Positions 36,738 through 46,181 of a stretch of DNA of 64,000 bases are shown here, in pieces. Source of the stretch: Microcoleus sp. bin38.metabat.b11b12b14.051 (GTDB lineage: Bacteria > Cyanobacteriota > Cyanobacteriia > Cyanobacteriales > Microcoleaceae); NCBI RefSeq assembly GCF_013299165.1, contig NZ_JAAFKD010000020.1, forward strand, positions 22,576 through 86,575. Direction: 5' to 3'. The translations under genes and the position numbers were made by a program. Position 1 is the first letter of the stretch. Each line of letters opens with the position of its first letter. Below the pieces are notes generated by a model. That model was not told where the DNA came from. It saw only the letters and a program-made list of their open reading frames with translations, and did no database searches.

Positions 36738-39050
36738 ATGGATTGGAAAACAGCTTCTTCTTACTATGAAACTCGTCTCAGTGACGCTTTAAACATCCAA
36801 AGACACGCGGTAAATTTAGCCAACTTACCTCAATCTGAAGTTCCGGCTCGATTAAAAGACGTACTTTTACAAGAAGCAGAACCAACTCGTCGCCAACTTG
36901 AAAGACTCAAAAAGCGCGAGTTTCGCATCGCTGTTGTCGGGCTAGAGAAAGCCGGGAAAAGCACCTTTATTAATGCTTGGTTGCAATGTGATTTACTTCC
37001 AGCCAAGGGAGGAAGATGCACATTTACCACAACCCAAATTTATTCAGTTGAAAACGAGTCTGAACAAAGGCTAGAAGTACAAGCGAGAACCGAAGAAGAG
37101 TTTATCAACTTACTCAAAGAACTTGAGAAAGTAGGGGCGAAAGAAGACCTAAATACTATAGGATTCAACGAAATAACTTTACAACAGGTAAGAAGAGAAG
37201 GTAATCTGACTTTTCCCTTTACTAGACTCGAAGATATTAGAGAACCACTCAAGAAGTATGTAGCAGATGAAAAGTATGCTCACGCTGTTTTAGAGGCGAG
37301 ACTTTATACTAACAAACTTGCTCAAGCTGAAGGAATTGTTTTTTATGATGTTCCCGGTTTAGATTCAGGTTTAGCAAAGCACGTTGATGAAGCACAAGCT
37401 ATGCTCTCTGACTGTGATGCGGTGATATTGGTACAGCGGTTTACTAGCCTCCGAGAAAAGGAACTAGAAATCATCAAGTTTACCGAACTTGGCGATAAAA
37501 ACGTCACGGTTGCTGATAAGCTTTTTGTCTTTTTAAGTCGCATTGATTCATTAGGTAGTGCAGAGGCGCTTAAAACACATATTGAAGAAGCATCTCAAGA
37601 CTGGTTAAAACGTGCAAACCTTCCCCCTGAACGCATTGTACATGGTTCAGCCGGAGCCTATCTAATGTTGAATGGTTTAGCAGGAGAACAGACTAAGTTA
37701 GAGATTGGGGACGCAACCCATATTCAAGCTCGATTAAAAACATTAACTGGAATTACCGATGAAGAAACTCTGAATAAAAATGGCACTGGGATTCCCGAAA
37801 TTAAGGAGAAAATATTTAACTATATCAACACTGAGCGTGTCTCTATTTTAAAGAAAAGATGCGAAGCGTCTATCAATAAAATTTTCAGCAATTCTGAACA
37901 AATTTATCTTACAGTCAGCAAAAAGTATCCAGAAAATCCTGAAGAAGCCAAGCTATTTGAAGAAAATAATCGGCGGGTTTTATTTACAGAATGGTGGAAT
38001 CGAAAATGGGAAACCATCAAAGCTGATTTACAAAAATACTATGAATATTCTATTGTCAACAAATCCTTAGACAGTTCTAATGCTAAGTCATTCACTCAAA
38101 TAGAAAAATTTAGAGAACGATATTTACAAATCGTTGACAACGAAATGCAGAAACTCAGGGAGGAAACATTTAAAAAGAAAGATACCATTTTTCTTGCTAA
38201 CTCAAATCCCGAATTTGACCGCATGAAAGCCAATTTTGCTTGGCGTGATGATTTGTACGGTGATATTAGTAAGCTTCTCTCTGCAATTGCTCATCAACTT
38301 GCTTTAGAACTTAAGGATGAAGCATTAAAATTAGTTGAATACATGACAAGTTTATTATGGGAAAGTAATCAAGTAAAACCCAGGCTCATTGAAAATTCAG
38401 AGGAATATTTTTTAGCAAAACTAGAGAATAGCTTAAGCGTATTATTTTTACGCTTTGCTCGTCCAGTTGCTGAAGCGCTGATTCGCGGCCCAGTTAATAG
38501 TGATACTCGAAATAAAATCATCAAAAGTTTAGGGGTAGATATTGAAATTATTGATAACTACTATAGTGGTGAAGAAGCTGCCTTTAAAGTTCTCAAAAAA
38601 TATGTAAAGTATGGTTCAGATTTACTATTTAATTCTGAGATTCGGCAACAAGTATTAGGAGTTACAGGAGTAGCAACACAAATTGCTGGGGTAGCAGCGC
38701 AAATAGTGGTAGATGTTTCTAAAGACATAAAATTGCCACAAGAAGCTGTAGTTTTTGAGGTAGAAAATGATATTAATGCGTTTGAAGAATACTTACGCTA
38801 TGCAATTTTTAGTGCTGCTGGTTTCGAGTCATACTGTATTCAAGAACTGAAGGGTTTAGTTGATAGTTTCCGAGACAAAGAAGGTACTTGGACTGGCGTT
38901 GCTCTCAATGAGTGGTTGCAGGAAAATCCACTTCTGTTTGCTGAAATACCTCATAATTTGAAGTCACAAGAATCGAATTTAGAAGTTAGCGAACGATTGA
39001 GGCAATTATCTATTGCTTTGAAAAGAAGTCGATCGCCGGAGGTATTGTGA
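36738..39050 (+). CDS. Dynamin-like GTPase B (770 aa)
   Basis: It starts 11 nt after the one-TM gene, with AAGGA around the previous stop codon as ribosome-binding site. GTPase motifs: G1 GLEKAGKST (68-76), a Thr-rich switch-I region (GGRCTFTTTQ), G3 DVPG near 204 (FYDVPGLDSGLAKHVDEAQ), and 'LFVFLSRIDSLG' at the G4 position. The middle and end are long helices. A hydrophobic patch near 635-655 (VLGVTGVATQIAGVAAQIVV) could be a membrane-inserting paddle. Bacterial dynamin-like proteins often act as pairs, and some confer phage resistance or membrane repair; both are only possibilities here. Intact reading frame, unlike GTPase A. Confidence 0.92.
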   Translation: MDWKTASSYYETRLSDALNIQRHAVNLANLPQSEVPARLKDVLLQEAEPTRRQLERLKKREFRIAVVGLEKAGKSTFINAWLQCDLLPAKGGRCTFTTTQIYSVENESEQRLEVQARTEEEFINLLKELEKVGAKEDLNTIGFNEITLQQVRREGNLTFPFTRLEDIREPLKKYVADEKYAHAVLEARLYTNKLAQAEGIVFYDVPGLDSGLAKHVDEAQAMLSDCDAVILVQRFTSLREKELEIIKFTELGDKNVTVADKLFVFLSRIDSLGSAEALKTHIEEASQDWLKRANLPPERIVHGSAGAYLMLNGLAGEQTKLEIGDATHIQARLKTLTGITDEETLNKNGTGIPEIKEKIFNYINTERVSILKKRCEASINKIFSNSEQIYLTVSKKYPENPEEAKLFEENNRRVLFTEWWNRKWETIKADLQKYYEYSIVNKSLDSSNAKSFTQIEKFRERYLQIVDNEMQKLREETFKKKDTIFLANSNPEFDRMKANFAWRDDLYGDISKLLSAIAHQLALELKDEALKLVEYMTSLLWESNQVKPRLIENSEEYFLAKLENSLSVLFLRFARPVAEALIRGPVNSDTRNKIIKSLGVDIEIIDNYYSGEEAAFKVLKKYVKYGSDLLFNSEIRQQVLGVTGVATQIAGVAAQIVVDVSKDIKLPQEAVVFEVENDINAFEEYLRYAIFSAAGFESYCIQELKGLVDSFRDKEGTWTGVALNEWLQENPLLFAEIPHNLKSQESNLEVSERLRQLSIALKRSRSPEVL

Positions 39051-39651
39051 GTGACTGAAAATACAGGAAAATAGACAAGATTGCAAAAGTCCTTTTAATC
39101 AAATTCTAGGACGGGCTCTCCGGCCCATTCCACAAGAAAAGATGATTTTTGTAGGATGGACATCTTGTCCGTCTTAGCTATTTTTGCAATCTTGTCTAAT
39201 TTAACATTAAGTCTATGGGTACGATCGCCCAAAACATCTTCCGCCATCATCAATCAGCTTCTAATCCGCCGCCAAAATGCCGCCCCGATCGCAAAACTCA
39301 ACCCCAACAACGTACATCTTTCGCTCGAAAGGCTATATGTTTGATCTATTTCTTTGCTTTGATAGATCGATCGCCTTTATCGCAACAATTACCAAAAAGT
39401 TGAAATTGTCACAAAAGTTTAAAATTCTCAAAGCTAGTACGATCTAATTAACAAAAATAAGTAAAAACATTGCCGGAGTAATTTATCAGTCTTGGACGCA
39501 CTCCGACAAAGAAACCGGGTTTTTTCCCAAATCTGCGAATCATAGCGCGTCTTCTCGGAAAAACCCGGTTTCTGACCACCCGTGCGTCCAGGACTATTTA
39601 TATGGATCTCGTCGTAGTCCAGAACTGTCATAATGGATTTGGTTTTACAGC
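39051..39651. other. Repeat-bearing intergenic region
   Basis: No gene is supported; frames at 39156-39344 and 39215-39403 have no recognisable domain. The stretch includes GGACGGGCTCTCCGGCCCAT (39110-39129), a TGTAGGATGGACATCTTGTC repeat (about 39151-39170) and the MITE-like element at 39488-39595. HIP1-like words reappear here after the A+T-rich dynamin cassette. Confidence 0.5.
39488..39595. mobile_element. MITE-like element, second copy of the AGTCYTGGACGCA termini
   Basis: Terminal inverted repeats AGTCTTGGACGCA (39488-39500) and TGCGTCCAGGACT (39583-39595) match those at 6334-6426 with one mismatch. The interior is different: it is an inverted pair of the GAAACCGGGTTTTTTCCC repeat. Element length 108 bp. 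A third, partial copy (GTCCTGGACGC with the same interior) begins at 40661. Confidence 0.7.
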
Positions 39652-40257
39652 TTACCACGGCAAGCCTCGCGCATCGGAAAAATCGGCATCGAGAACTGCC
39701 CCTGGATCGAATACAGCACCAGTCAAATCAGCTTTTCTAAACGACGTTACTGACAATTTTTCGATTTCTTCAACTGCGATAAAAAAGCCGATCGCAGTTA
39801 ACCCCAAAATTACCCCAGAAACTAACAATAAACCAATTCCCCTCAGATTATCCCCCCCAAACAATGTCACAATACCGTTAGCCCCGATCGCAGCAGCAGC
39901 CCCCGCCACAGCCCCAGCGACAATTCCCGCCTCGCCCCGAGTCGCAGCAATCGCTGTCGCAGCCGTCCCCGCTACCGCCACAGCCCCCGCATCCGCCCCG
40001 CCAATCAATCCAACCAAAGCCCCAGCCACTGTCACAGTCACCGCAGTTACCCCCGCCCTAGCAATCAAATTTTTTACCCGCCGGCGGCTTTGTCCGCTTC
40101 TGACACCCTGAAAATTTGCTCCCCTTAAAATCGCACCGGTGAAATTGCAGCCTCGAATGTCGCAACCGCTGAAGTTCGCCCCTGATAAGTCCAGCCCTTT
40201 AAATGAACGGTTCCGCAAGTTTTGGTTGGCAAAATTGAGATTTTGAGGTTGAATCAT
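39652..40257 (-). CDS. Pentapeptide-repeat protein with internal Gly/Ala-rich membrane hairpin
   Basis: The 201-residue protein starts with eight or nine pentapeptides (about 8-50: NLNFANQNLRNRSFKGLDLS and so on), followed by a basic RRRVKNLIARAG stretch, then a very hydrophobic Ala/Gly/Val-rich region (about 70-165) with glycine-zipper periodicity, and ends with four more pentapeptides (about 170-201: FRKADLTGAVFDPGAVLDAD). The layout suggests a membrane-embedded module inserted into a pentapeptide beta-helix. Function unknown. The long frame on the opposite strand is a shadow caused by this composition. Confidence 0.8.
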   Translation of the reverse strand: MIQPQNLNFANQNLRNRSFKGLDLSGANFSGCDIRGCNFTGAILRGANFQGVRSGQSRRRVKNLIARAGVTAVTVTVAGALVGLIGGADAGAVAVAGTAATAIAATRGEAGIVAGAVAGAAAAIGANGIVTLFGGDNLRGIGLLLVSGVILGLTAIGFFIAVEEIEKLSVTSFRKADLTGAVFDPGAVLDADFSDARGLPW

Positions 40258-40258
40258 A

Positions 40259-40327
40259 AGGAAGATGGAAGAAGGAAGAAGGAAGATGGAAGATGGAAGA
40301 TGGAAGATGGAAGATGGAAGATGGAAG
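40259..40327. repeat. Heptanucleotide tandem repeat (GGAAGAT/GGAAGAA)n
   Basis: About ten copies of a 7-bp unit, mixing GGAAGAA and GGAAGAT, directly upstream of the pentapeptide gene start. Same unit type as at 11776-11876. Confidence 0.93.
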
Positions 40328-40823
40328 TACGAACCGCGAAGACGCTAAGGACACGAAGGAAGAGGTAAGAAGGAAGATGTCATATGGAATCTTCGACAAG
40401 GGTTTGAGGAATTAAGAACATTTTAACCGTCGGGCGTGGTTGCCATAGCATAAAACAAGATATATGTCAATTATTATCGGATATTTGGTAACTTCTCAAT
40501 TTGCCTGTATGATCGATCGCGTGCTAGGAGTTAATCGGAGCGATAAATAACTGGTACTATCTTTGACATTAAGTTGAGAACAATGCAGCCCCCTCAATCC
40601 ATACTAGAACTTCAAATCTGAACGCTGTTATCAACAAACTTCTCGAAATTACCATTAACTGTCCTGGACGCCGGGGTGGTCAGAAACCGGGTTTTTTGGG
40701 AAAATACACAGGTTCCAACTCTCAGATTAAATAAAAAACCCGGTTTCTTTGGCGTTGATGTCTGCGTTCTGATTTAAAGAATTCCCGATCGGGATGTAAA
40801 ATCTACAAAACATTGCAATTATT
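40328..40823. other. Intergenic region upstream of purL
   Basis: No gene seen. It holds an inverted pair of the CAGAAACCGGGTTTTTT repeat (about 40681-40697 and 40735-40752), which begins with a truncated copy of the MITE-like terminus (GTCCTGGACGC at 40661). A PurR-type operator was not recognisable. Confidence 0.5.
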
Positions 40824-43361
40824 ATGTCAAACCTTCCCTTTTCTCCCGAAGAAATTGCCGCCGAAAGACTCAAACCCGAAGAATATGAAGAAATCGTTCA
40901 GCGTCTGGGCCGCCATCCTAATAAGGCTGAATTGGGAATGTTCGGCGTTATGTGGAGCGAACACTGCTGCTACAAGAATTCGCGGCCGCTATTAAAACAG
41001 TTTCCCACAGAGGGCGATCGCATTCTGGTCGGGCCTGGAGAAAATGCTGGTGTCGTAGATTTGGGAGATGGCTTACAACTTGCTTTCAAAATTGAATCCC
41101 ACAATCACCCGTCAGCAGTCGAACCTTTCCAAGGCGCAGCAACTGGTGTTGGTGGGATTCTCCGCGATATCTTTACTATGGGTGCTCGCCCGATCGCACT
41201 TTTGAATTCTCTGCGTTTCGGCAATTTAGATGATAGCAAAACTCAGAGATTATTTAAAGGTGTAGTTTCGGGAATTAGTCACTACGGAAATTGTATCGGT
41301 GTTCCCACAGTTGGCGGCGAAGTTTACTTCGATCCTGCTTATTCTGAAAACCCGTTAGTTAATGTCATGGCTTTGGGTTTGATGGAAACTCAAGAAATCG
41401 TTAAATCGGGCGCAGCGGGAATCGGAAATCCCGTGCTTTATGTCGGTTCTACTACTGGTCGAGATGGCATGGGAGGCGCAAGTTTTGCTAGTGCAGAATT
41501 GACTGAGAAATCGATGGACGATCGCCCTGCGGTGCAAGTAGGAGATCCATTCCTCGAAAAATCCTTAATTGAAGCTTGTTTGGAAGCATTCAAAACTGGC
41601 GCAGTTGTCGCCGCCCAAGATATGGGTGCGGCGGGAATTACCTGTTCGACATCGGAAATGGCAGCTAAAGGTGGCGTTGGAATTGAATTTGATTTAGATA
41701 AAGTTCCGGTTCGAGAAAGTGGTATGGTTCCCTACGAATACCTGCTTTCGGAATCTCAAGAACGGATGCTTTTTGTGGCCCACAAAGGACGGGAACAGGA
41801 ATTAATTGATATTTTTCATCGCTGGGGATTGCACGCTGTAGTCGCGGGGACAGTCATCGCAGAGCCGATCGTCCGAATTCTCTTTAAAGGTGAAATCGCT
41901 GCGGAAATTACGGCGACGGCTTTGGCTGATAATACGCCAATTTATCACCGCGAATTGTTGACAGAACCGCCAGAATATGCTAGGAAAGCCTGGGAATGGA
42001 CGGCGGCTCAGTTGCCGGAATGCACCGCAGCCGGTATCGAAGTTCAAGGTAATTTGCAGACTTGGAATCAGATTTTGCTGACTCTGTTAGATACTCCTAG
42101 CATCGCTTCTAAACGCTGGGTTTATCGCCAATATGACCATCAAGTGCAGAACAATACTGTGCTGTTACCAGGTGGCGCGGATGCTGCTGTTGTTAGATTG
42201 CGATCGGTCGAAACTTCCCAATCTTCCCTTGCTAAAGGGTTAGAAGAACCCCCCCAACCCCCCCTTGCTAAGGGGGGGCTACAGAGAGAAGATGCTGTTG
42301 GTCAAGCTTCTGCAAGCAAACAGGAAGAAGATGTAATTCCTCTATTTTCAAAGGGACAAGGTAGAAAACTTCCCGAAATTTCTCCCCCCCTTAGCAAGGG
42401 GGGGCCAGGGGGGGTTATTCCCGGAGTTGCTGCAACGGTTGATTGCAATTCTCGCTATGTTTATCTTGACCCCTATGAAGGTGCAAAGGCGGTAGTGGCG
42501 GAAGCGGCGAGAAATTTGAGTTGTGTTGGTGCTGAACCTCTTGCTGTTACTGATAATCTCAATTTTGGTAGTCCTGAAAAGCCTGTGGGATATTGGCAGT
42601 TAGCATCGGCTTGTCGGGGAATTGCTGATGCTTGTCGCGAGTTGGGAACTCCAGTAACTGGCGGTAATGTTTCTCTTTACAATGAAACGGTTGATGCTGA
42701 CGGAAATCCTCAACCAATTTATCCGACTCCGGTAATCGGAATGGTGGGGTTGATTCCGGATTTGACGAAGATTTGTGGCCAAGCTTGGGAAAAACAGGGA
42801 GATTTAATTTATCTGTTGGGAATTGGCGAATCATCGGAAAATTCTGATGTGCAAACTTCTCCGACTCTAGGCGGTTCGGAATATTTGGCTGCTGTTCACG
42901 GTACGATCGCGGGTAAGCCTCCAATTATTGATTTCAATCTAGAAAGAGAAGTGCAAAAAGCTTGTCGGGATGGCATTCGCAGCGGTTGGGTACGCTCTGC
43001 CCACGATTGCGCCGAGGGCGGAATTGCGATCGCCCTGGCGGAATCCTGCATTTCTGCTAAACTGGGTGCCACAGTCCACCTGTACCCAAACTCGCAGCGG
43101 TCTCAGCGTTGGGATGAACTGTTGTTTGGCGAAATGGGTAACTGCATTTTAGTTTCGGTGAGTCCAGCCAACGAGGCTGTTTGGACATCCTATTTGCAGG
43201 AGCATTTAGCCGGGAAGTGGCAGAAAATCGGCTTGGTTGGTAATACTAAATCGTGTTTGCGGGTTTTTACTACCGATAATCTGCCGTTAATTGAGGTTAA
43301 TATCGCAGAACTGGGCGATCGATACTACAATGCGATCGAACGCCGCATAGCTTCAGTCTGA
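40824..43361 (+). CDS. purL: Phosphoribosylformylglycinamidine synthase subunit PurL
   Basis: PurL is the ATP-dependent synthetase subunit that converts FGAR to FGAM in purine synthesis, working with PurQ and PurS (not in the window). The 845-residue protein has the small-type PurL layout: [40 protein letters not shown], '[20 protein letters not shown]', '[20 protein letters not shown]' and '[20 protein letters not shown]'. Residues about 463-530 are foreign: they are encoded by two inverted copies of a C/G-run palindromic repeat inserted in frame between the two halves (see 42247-42416). This makes it about 60-70 residues longer than usual. No stop or shift results. Confidence 0.96.
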   Translation: MSNLPFSPEEIAAERLKPEEYEEIVQRLGRHPNKAELGMFGVMWSEHCCYKNSRPLLKQFPTEGDRILVGPGENAGVVDLGDGLQLAFKIESHNHPSAVEPFQGAATGVGGILRDIFTMGARPIALLNSLRFGNLDDSKTQRLFKGVVSGISHYGNCIGVPTVGGEVYFDPAYSENPLVNVMALGLMETQEIVKSGAAGIGNPVLYVGSTTGRDGMGGASFASAELTEKSMDDRPAVQVGDPFLEKSLIEACLEAFKTGAVVAAQDMGAAGITCSTSEMAAKGGVGIEFDLDKVPVRESGMVPYEYLLSESQERMLFVAHKGREQELIDIFHRWGLHAVVAGTVIAEPIVRILFKGEIAAEITATALADNTPIYHRELLTEPPEYARKAWEWTAAQLPECTAAGIEVQGNLQTWNQILLTLLDTPSIASKRWVYRQYDHQVQNNTVLLPGGADAAVVRLRSVETSQSSLAKGLEEPPQPPLAKGGLQREDAVGQASASKQEEDVIPLFSKGQGRKLPEISPPLSKGGPGGVIPGVAATVDCNSRYVYLDPYEGAKAVVAEAARNLSCVGAEPLAVTDNLNFGSPEKPVGYWQLASACRGIADACRELGTPVTGGNVSLYNETVDADGNPQPIYPTPVIGMVGLIPDLTKICGQAWEKQGDLIYLLGIGESSENSDVQTSPTLGGSEYLAAVHGTIAGKPPIIDFNLEREVQKACRDGIRSGWVRSAHDCAEGGIAIALAESCISAKLGATVHLYPNSQRSQRWDELLFGEMGNCILVSVSPANEAVWTSYLQEHLAGKWQKIGLVGNTKSCLRVFTTDNLPLIEVNIAELGDRYYNAIERRIASV
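42247..42416. repeat. Inverted pair of C7/G7 palindromic repeats inside the purL coding sequence
   Basis: The left copy (42247-42278) is two C7 runs followed by TTGCTAA and G7. The right copy (42384-42416) is its reverse complement apart from CCA in place of TT between the G runs. They enclose about 105 bp. All of it is in frame and encodes Pro/Gly/Lys-rich sequence such as [12 protein letters not shown] and [11 protein letters not shown]. Confidence 0.93.
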
Positions 43362-43460
43362 AATCCGACATCAGTTGCCACGGATAACAGCCCTCCCACT
43401 TAACAGTAGTTGAGAGATCGCAATTTTAGGTCAAAGTTTAATCGCCAGATCGAGGCGAGT

Positions 43461-43488
43461 AAATCTAAAATCTAAAATCTAAAATCTG
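43461..43488. repeat. Short heptamer repeat (AATCTAA)n
   Basis: About four copies of a 7-bp unit AATCTAA between purL and purF. Confidence 0.8.
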
Positions 43489-43612
43489 GAACAGGAGGTC
43501 TGATTCGTGGCAATATTAAGAAAATGTTAAATTATGCGACATCTTCCCGAACAGAATTCACCGGTGAACTTGTCCCCCTCAAATACCATCGCTATTAAGA
43601 GCCAACCCATCT

Positions 43613-45079
43613 ATGATTCCCAACCATTCCTTCGAGGCTGACGAGCATTCTAGCAAACCCGACAAGCCCGAGGAAGCTTGTGGCGTTTTTGGTATCTACG
43701 CACCGGGTGAAGATGTCGCCAAGTTGACCTACTTCGGTTTGTACGCGTTGCAGCACCGGGGTCAGGAATCAGCCGGAATTGCTACTTTTGACGGTGAAAC
43801 AGTCCACCTGCACAAGGATATGGGACTGGTTTCACAAGTCTTTAACGAATCGAGTTTAGGTCATTTGCCAGGTAATTTAGCCGTAGGCCACACTCGCTAC
43901 TCTACTACGGGTTCGTCGCGCGTTGTCAACGCTCAACCAGTGGTCGTTCCAACCCGTTTGGGAAGTCTAGCATTAGCACATAACGGAAATCTTGTCAATA
44001 CCAAAGAATTGCGGGAAGAATTGATGTCTCGCAATTGCGAGTTTGTCAGCACGACGGATTCAGAGGCGATCGCAGTGGCGATCGGTTGGGAAGTAGACCA
44101 TGGGAAAGACTGGTTAGAAGCTGCGATCAGTGCCTTTGCTATGTGCCAAGGAGCCTTTAGTTTGACGATCGCCACTCCAAAAGGCGTTATGGGAGTCCGC
44201 GACCCCCACGGCGTCCGCCCGCTGGTAATTGGCACTCTCCCCACAACTCCGGTACGATACGTTTTAGCATCCGAAACTTGCGGCTTAGATATTATCGGGG
44301 CAGAATTTTTGCGGGATGTAGAACCGGGAGAATTAGTTTGGATTACAGAAGAAGGTATGGCTTCCTTCCACTGGAGTCAGCAGCAGAAGCGCAAACTTTG
44401 TATCTTTGAAATGATCTATTTTGCTCGACCCGACAGCATTATGGAAGGTGAAAATTTATATACCTACCGACTGCGACTCGGGCGGATGTTGGCCGCCGAA
44501 TCTCCCATTGATGCTGATATAGTCATCGGCGTTCCCGATTCTGGCATCCCAGCGGCGATCGGCTTTTCTCAAGCTTCCGGCATTCCCTACGCCGAAGGAT
44601 TGATTAAAAATCGCTACGTTGGACGCACTTTTATTCAACCGACTCAGACAATGCGCGAGTCAGGAATCCGCATGAAACTCAACCCTCTCAAAGATGTGTT
44701 GGAAGGAAAGCGGGTAATTATTATCGACGATTCCATCGTGCGCGGGACTACCAGCCGCAAAATTGTCAAAGCCTTGCGGGATGCGGGTGCTACCGAAGTT
44801 CACATGAGAATTTCCTCGCCGCCGGTGACTCACCCTTGTTTCTACGGTATCGACACCGACAATCAAGATCAGTTAATTGCTGCTACTAAGTCAGTCGCCG
44901 AAATTGGCATTCAAATTGGGACTGATTCCTTGGCTTTCTTGAGCCGGGAAGGAATGCTGACAGCCACGAATGAAGACACGAAAACTTTTTGTTCGGCCTG
45001 TTTTACCGGCGATTATCCGATCGAGATTCCCGCAGTCGTCAAACGGGAGAAGCTCATCTTAGAAAAGGCTACAACCTAG
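43613..45079 (+). CDS. purF: Amidophosphoribosyltransferase
   Basis: PurF catalyses the first committed step of purine synthesis, making phosphoribosylamine from PRPP and glutamine. The 488-residue protein has a 22-residue propeptide and then the N-terminal nucleophile Cys23 (EEACGVFGIY). The glutaminase domain (23-260) contains GLYALQHRGQESAG and AVGHTRYSTTGSS; the PRTase domain holds the PRPP loop VIIIDDSIVRGTTSRKIVKA. Cysteines at KRKLCIFE, THPCFYGID and FCSACFTGDYPIE fit the iron-sulfur, B. subtilis-like class. It follows purL after a 250-nt gap on the same strand, so joint transcription is possible. Negative control by purine nucleotides is known for the family. Confidence 0.97.
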   Translation: MIPNHSFEADEHSSKPDKPEEACGVFGIYAPGEDVAKLTYFGLYALQHRGQESAGIATFDGETVHLHKDMGLVSQVFNESSLGHLPGNLAVGHTRYSTTGSSRVVNAQPVVVPTRLGSLALAHNGNLVNTKELREELMSRNCEFVSTTDSEAIAVAIGWEVDHGKDWLEAAISAFAMCQGAFSLTIATPKGVMGVRDPHGVRPLVIGTLPTTPVRYVLASETCGLDIIGAEFLRDVEPGELVWITEEGMASFHWSQQQKRKLCIFEMIYFARPDSIMEGENLYTYRLRLGRMLAAESPIDADIVIGVPDSGIPAAIGFSQASGIPYAEGLIKNRYVGRTFIQPTQTMRESGIRMKLNPLKDVLEGKRVIIIDDSIVRGTTSRKIVKALRDAGATEVHMRISSPPVTHPCFYGIDTDNQDQLIAATKSVAEIGIQIGTDSLAFLSREGMLTATNEDTKTFCSACFTGDYPIEIPAVVKREKLILEKATT

Positions 45080-45096
45080 AAAATCTAAAATAGATC

Positions 45097-45363
45097 GGTT
45101 CGTAGTGCGGACTTTAGTCCGTAAGAAAAGAGCGGACTAAAGTCCGTACTACGAACCAATCTGATATTTGTTAATCGAGCGGACCGGTTCGTAGTGCGGA
45201 CTTTAGTCCGTAAGAAAAGAGCGGACTAAAGTCCGTACTACGAACCAATCTGATATTTGTCAATCGAGCGGACCGGTTCGTAGTGCGGACTTTAGTCCGT
45301 AAGAAAAGAGCGGACTAAAGTCCGTACTACGAACCAATTTGATATTTGTGAATCGAGCGGATA
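45097..45363. repeat. Tandem array, 3 x 89 bp, of a TAGTGCGGACTTTAGTCC hairpin
   Basis: Three units start at 45097, 45186 and 45275. Each has the inverted arms GGTTCGTAGTGCGGACTTTA and its complement with loop GTAAGAAAAGAG, followed by a 24-bp spacer ending in GATATTTGT.AATCGAGCGG. Copies differ at only a few positions. It lies directly after purF and could end its transcript. Confidence 0.95.
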
Positions 45364-46181
45364 TGATATGACTGGCCGCGCAGTCAATCTAGGAGTTTGA
45401 ACGAAAATCTAAAATGCTTGAGTTATCGACAATTTTCGGGGGCTTTCATCCCATTTTGGGCGGCCACTTTCAGCAATTTATGAATTTTCAAATTTTTCTG
45501 GTAACTCATTGCCAGAAAGTGTGTAGAAATGTTACATTAACTTAGCTCTAGCAAATCTTGCAGAATTTGTGAATTTGTAGTGAGCGATCGGTTGGGTAGA
45601 ACTTGCGTGAAACCCCAGACTCCGATTTGAGGTTTGGAATTGGAGAAAAAATCTCAAATTTCAAATCGCCATCTAAAATCGATCGCCTCAACCTACAAAT
45701 TCCTTGACAATTCCTGCTCGAAATGCTGTATGCTACCTGCGAACTGGAGATAGTTCCTCCAAAAGTGCGATCTCAAATTGAAGTCGCATTTCGCACCAAC
45801 AACGGGTACAAGAGATTTTTTTAGATAACAGGGTCGATCGCACAAATTTTTGCCACACAAGTATTCCCCAAGCTCAATTGCTTGAGAATTGCGGGCGGGC
45901 TATTGATGCGAACTAAATAACTTTAGAAACCCTTGCCAAGTAAAGAATATGGCTCCTCGCGGGCAAAAGATCACCTCACCCGCACAGGGATACAAGCCCT
46001 CGACTTGTATCACGAGCAGCCAAAAAATTTAGATATTTAGTTTAAGCCGCAGATTCATCTCTGGAATAAATCTAAAATCTAAAATCGTTCGACTGAGCGA
46101 AGTCGAAGTCTAAAATCTAAAATCGATTGACTGTTAAAAGGCGGAATGCGGTTTCTCAAGTCAGCTTAAATCGGAAACTTC
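45364..46181. other. 820-bp gene-free region upstream of desB
   Basis: No open frame of interest is seen. The region includes CTAAAATCTAAAATCG heptamer-type repeats around 46073-46126, some with the inserted inverted word TTCGACTGAGCGAAGTCGAA. It should hold the desB promoter and a long leader. In other cyanobacteria desB is cold-induced, so cold control may act here; nothing in the sequence proves this. Confidence 0.5.

Noticed and set aside
39156-39403. Two overlapping 62-aa ORFs
   Set aside because: They overlap in different frames, begin in a dispersed repeat and show no domain.
39602-40111. 169-aa Ala/Pro-rich ORF on the plus strand
   Set aside because: Antisense to the better supported pentapeptide/glycine-zipper protein; composition is typical of a shadow frame.
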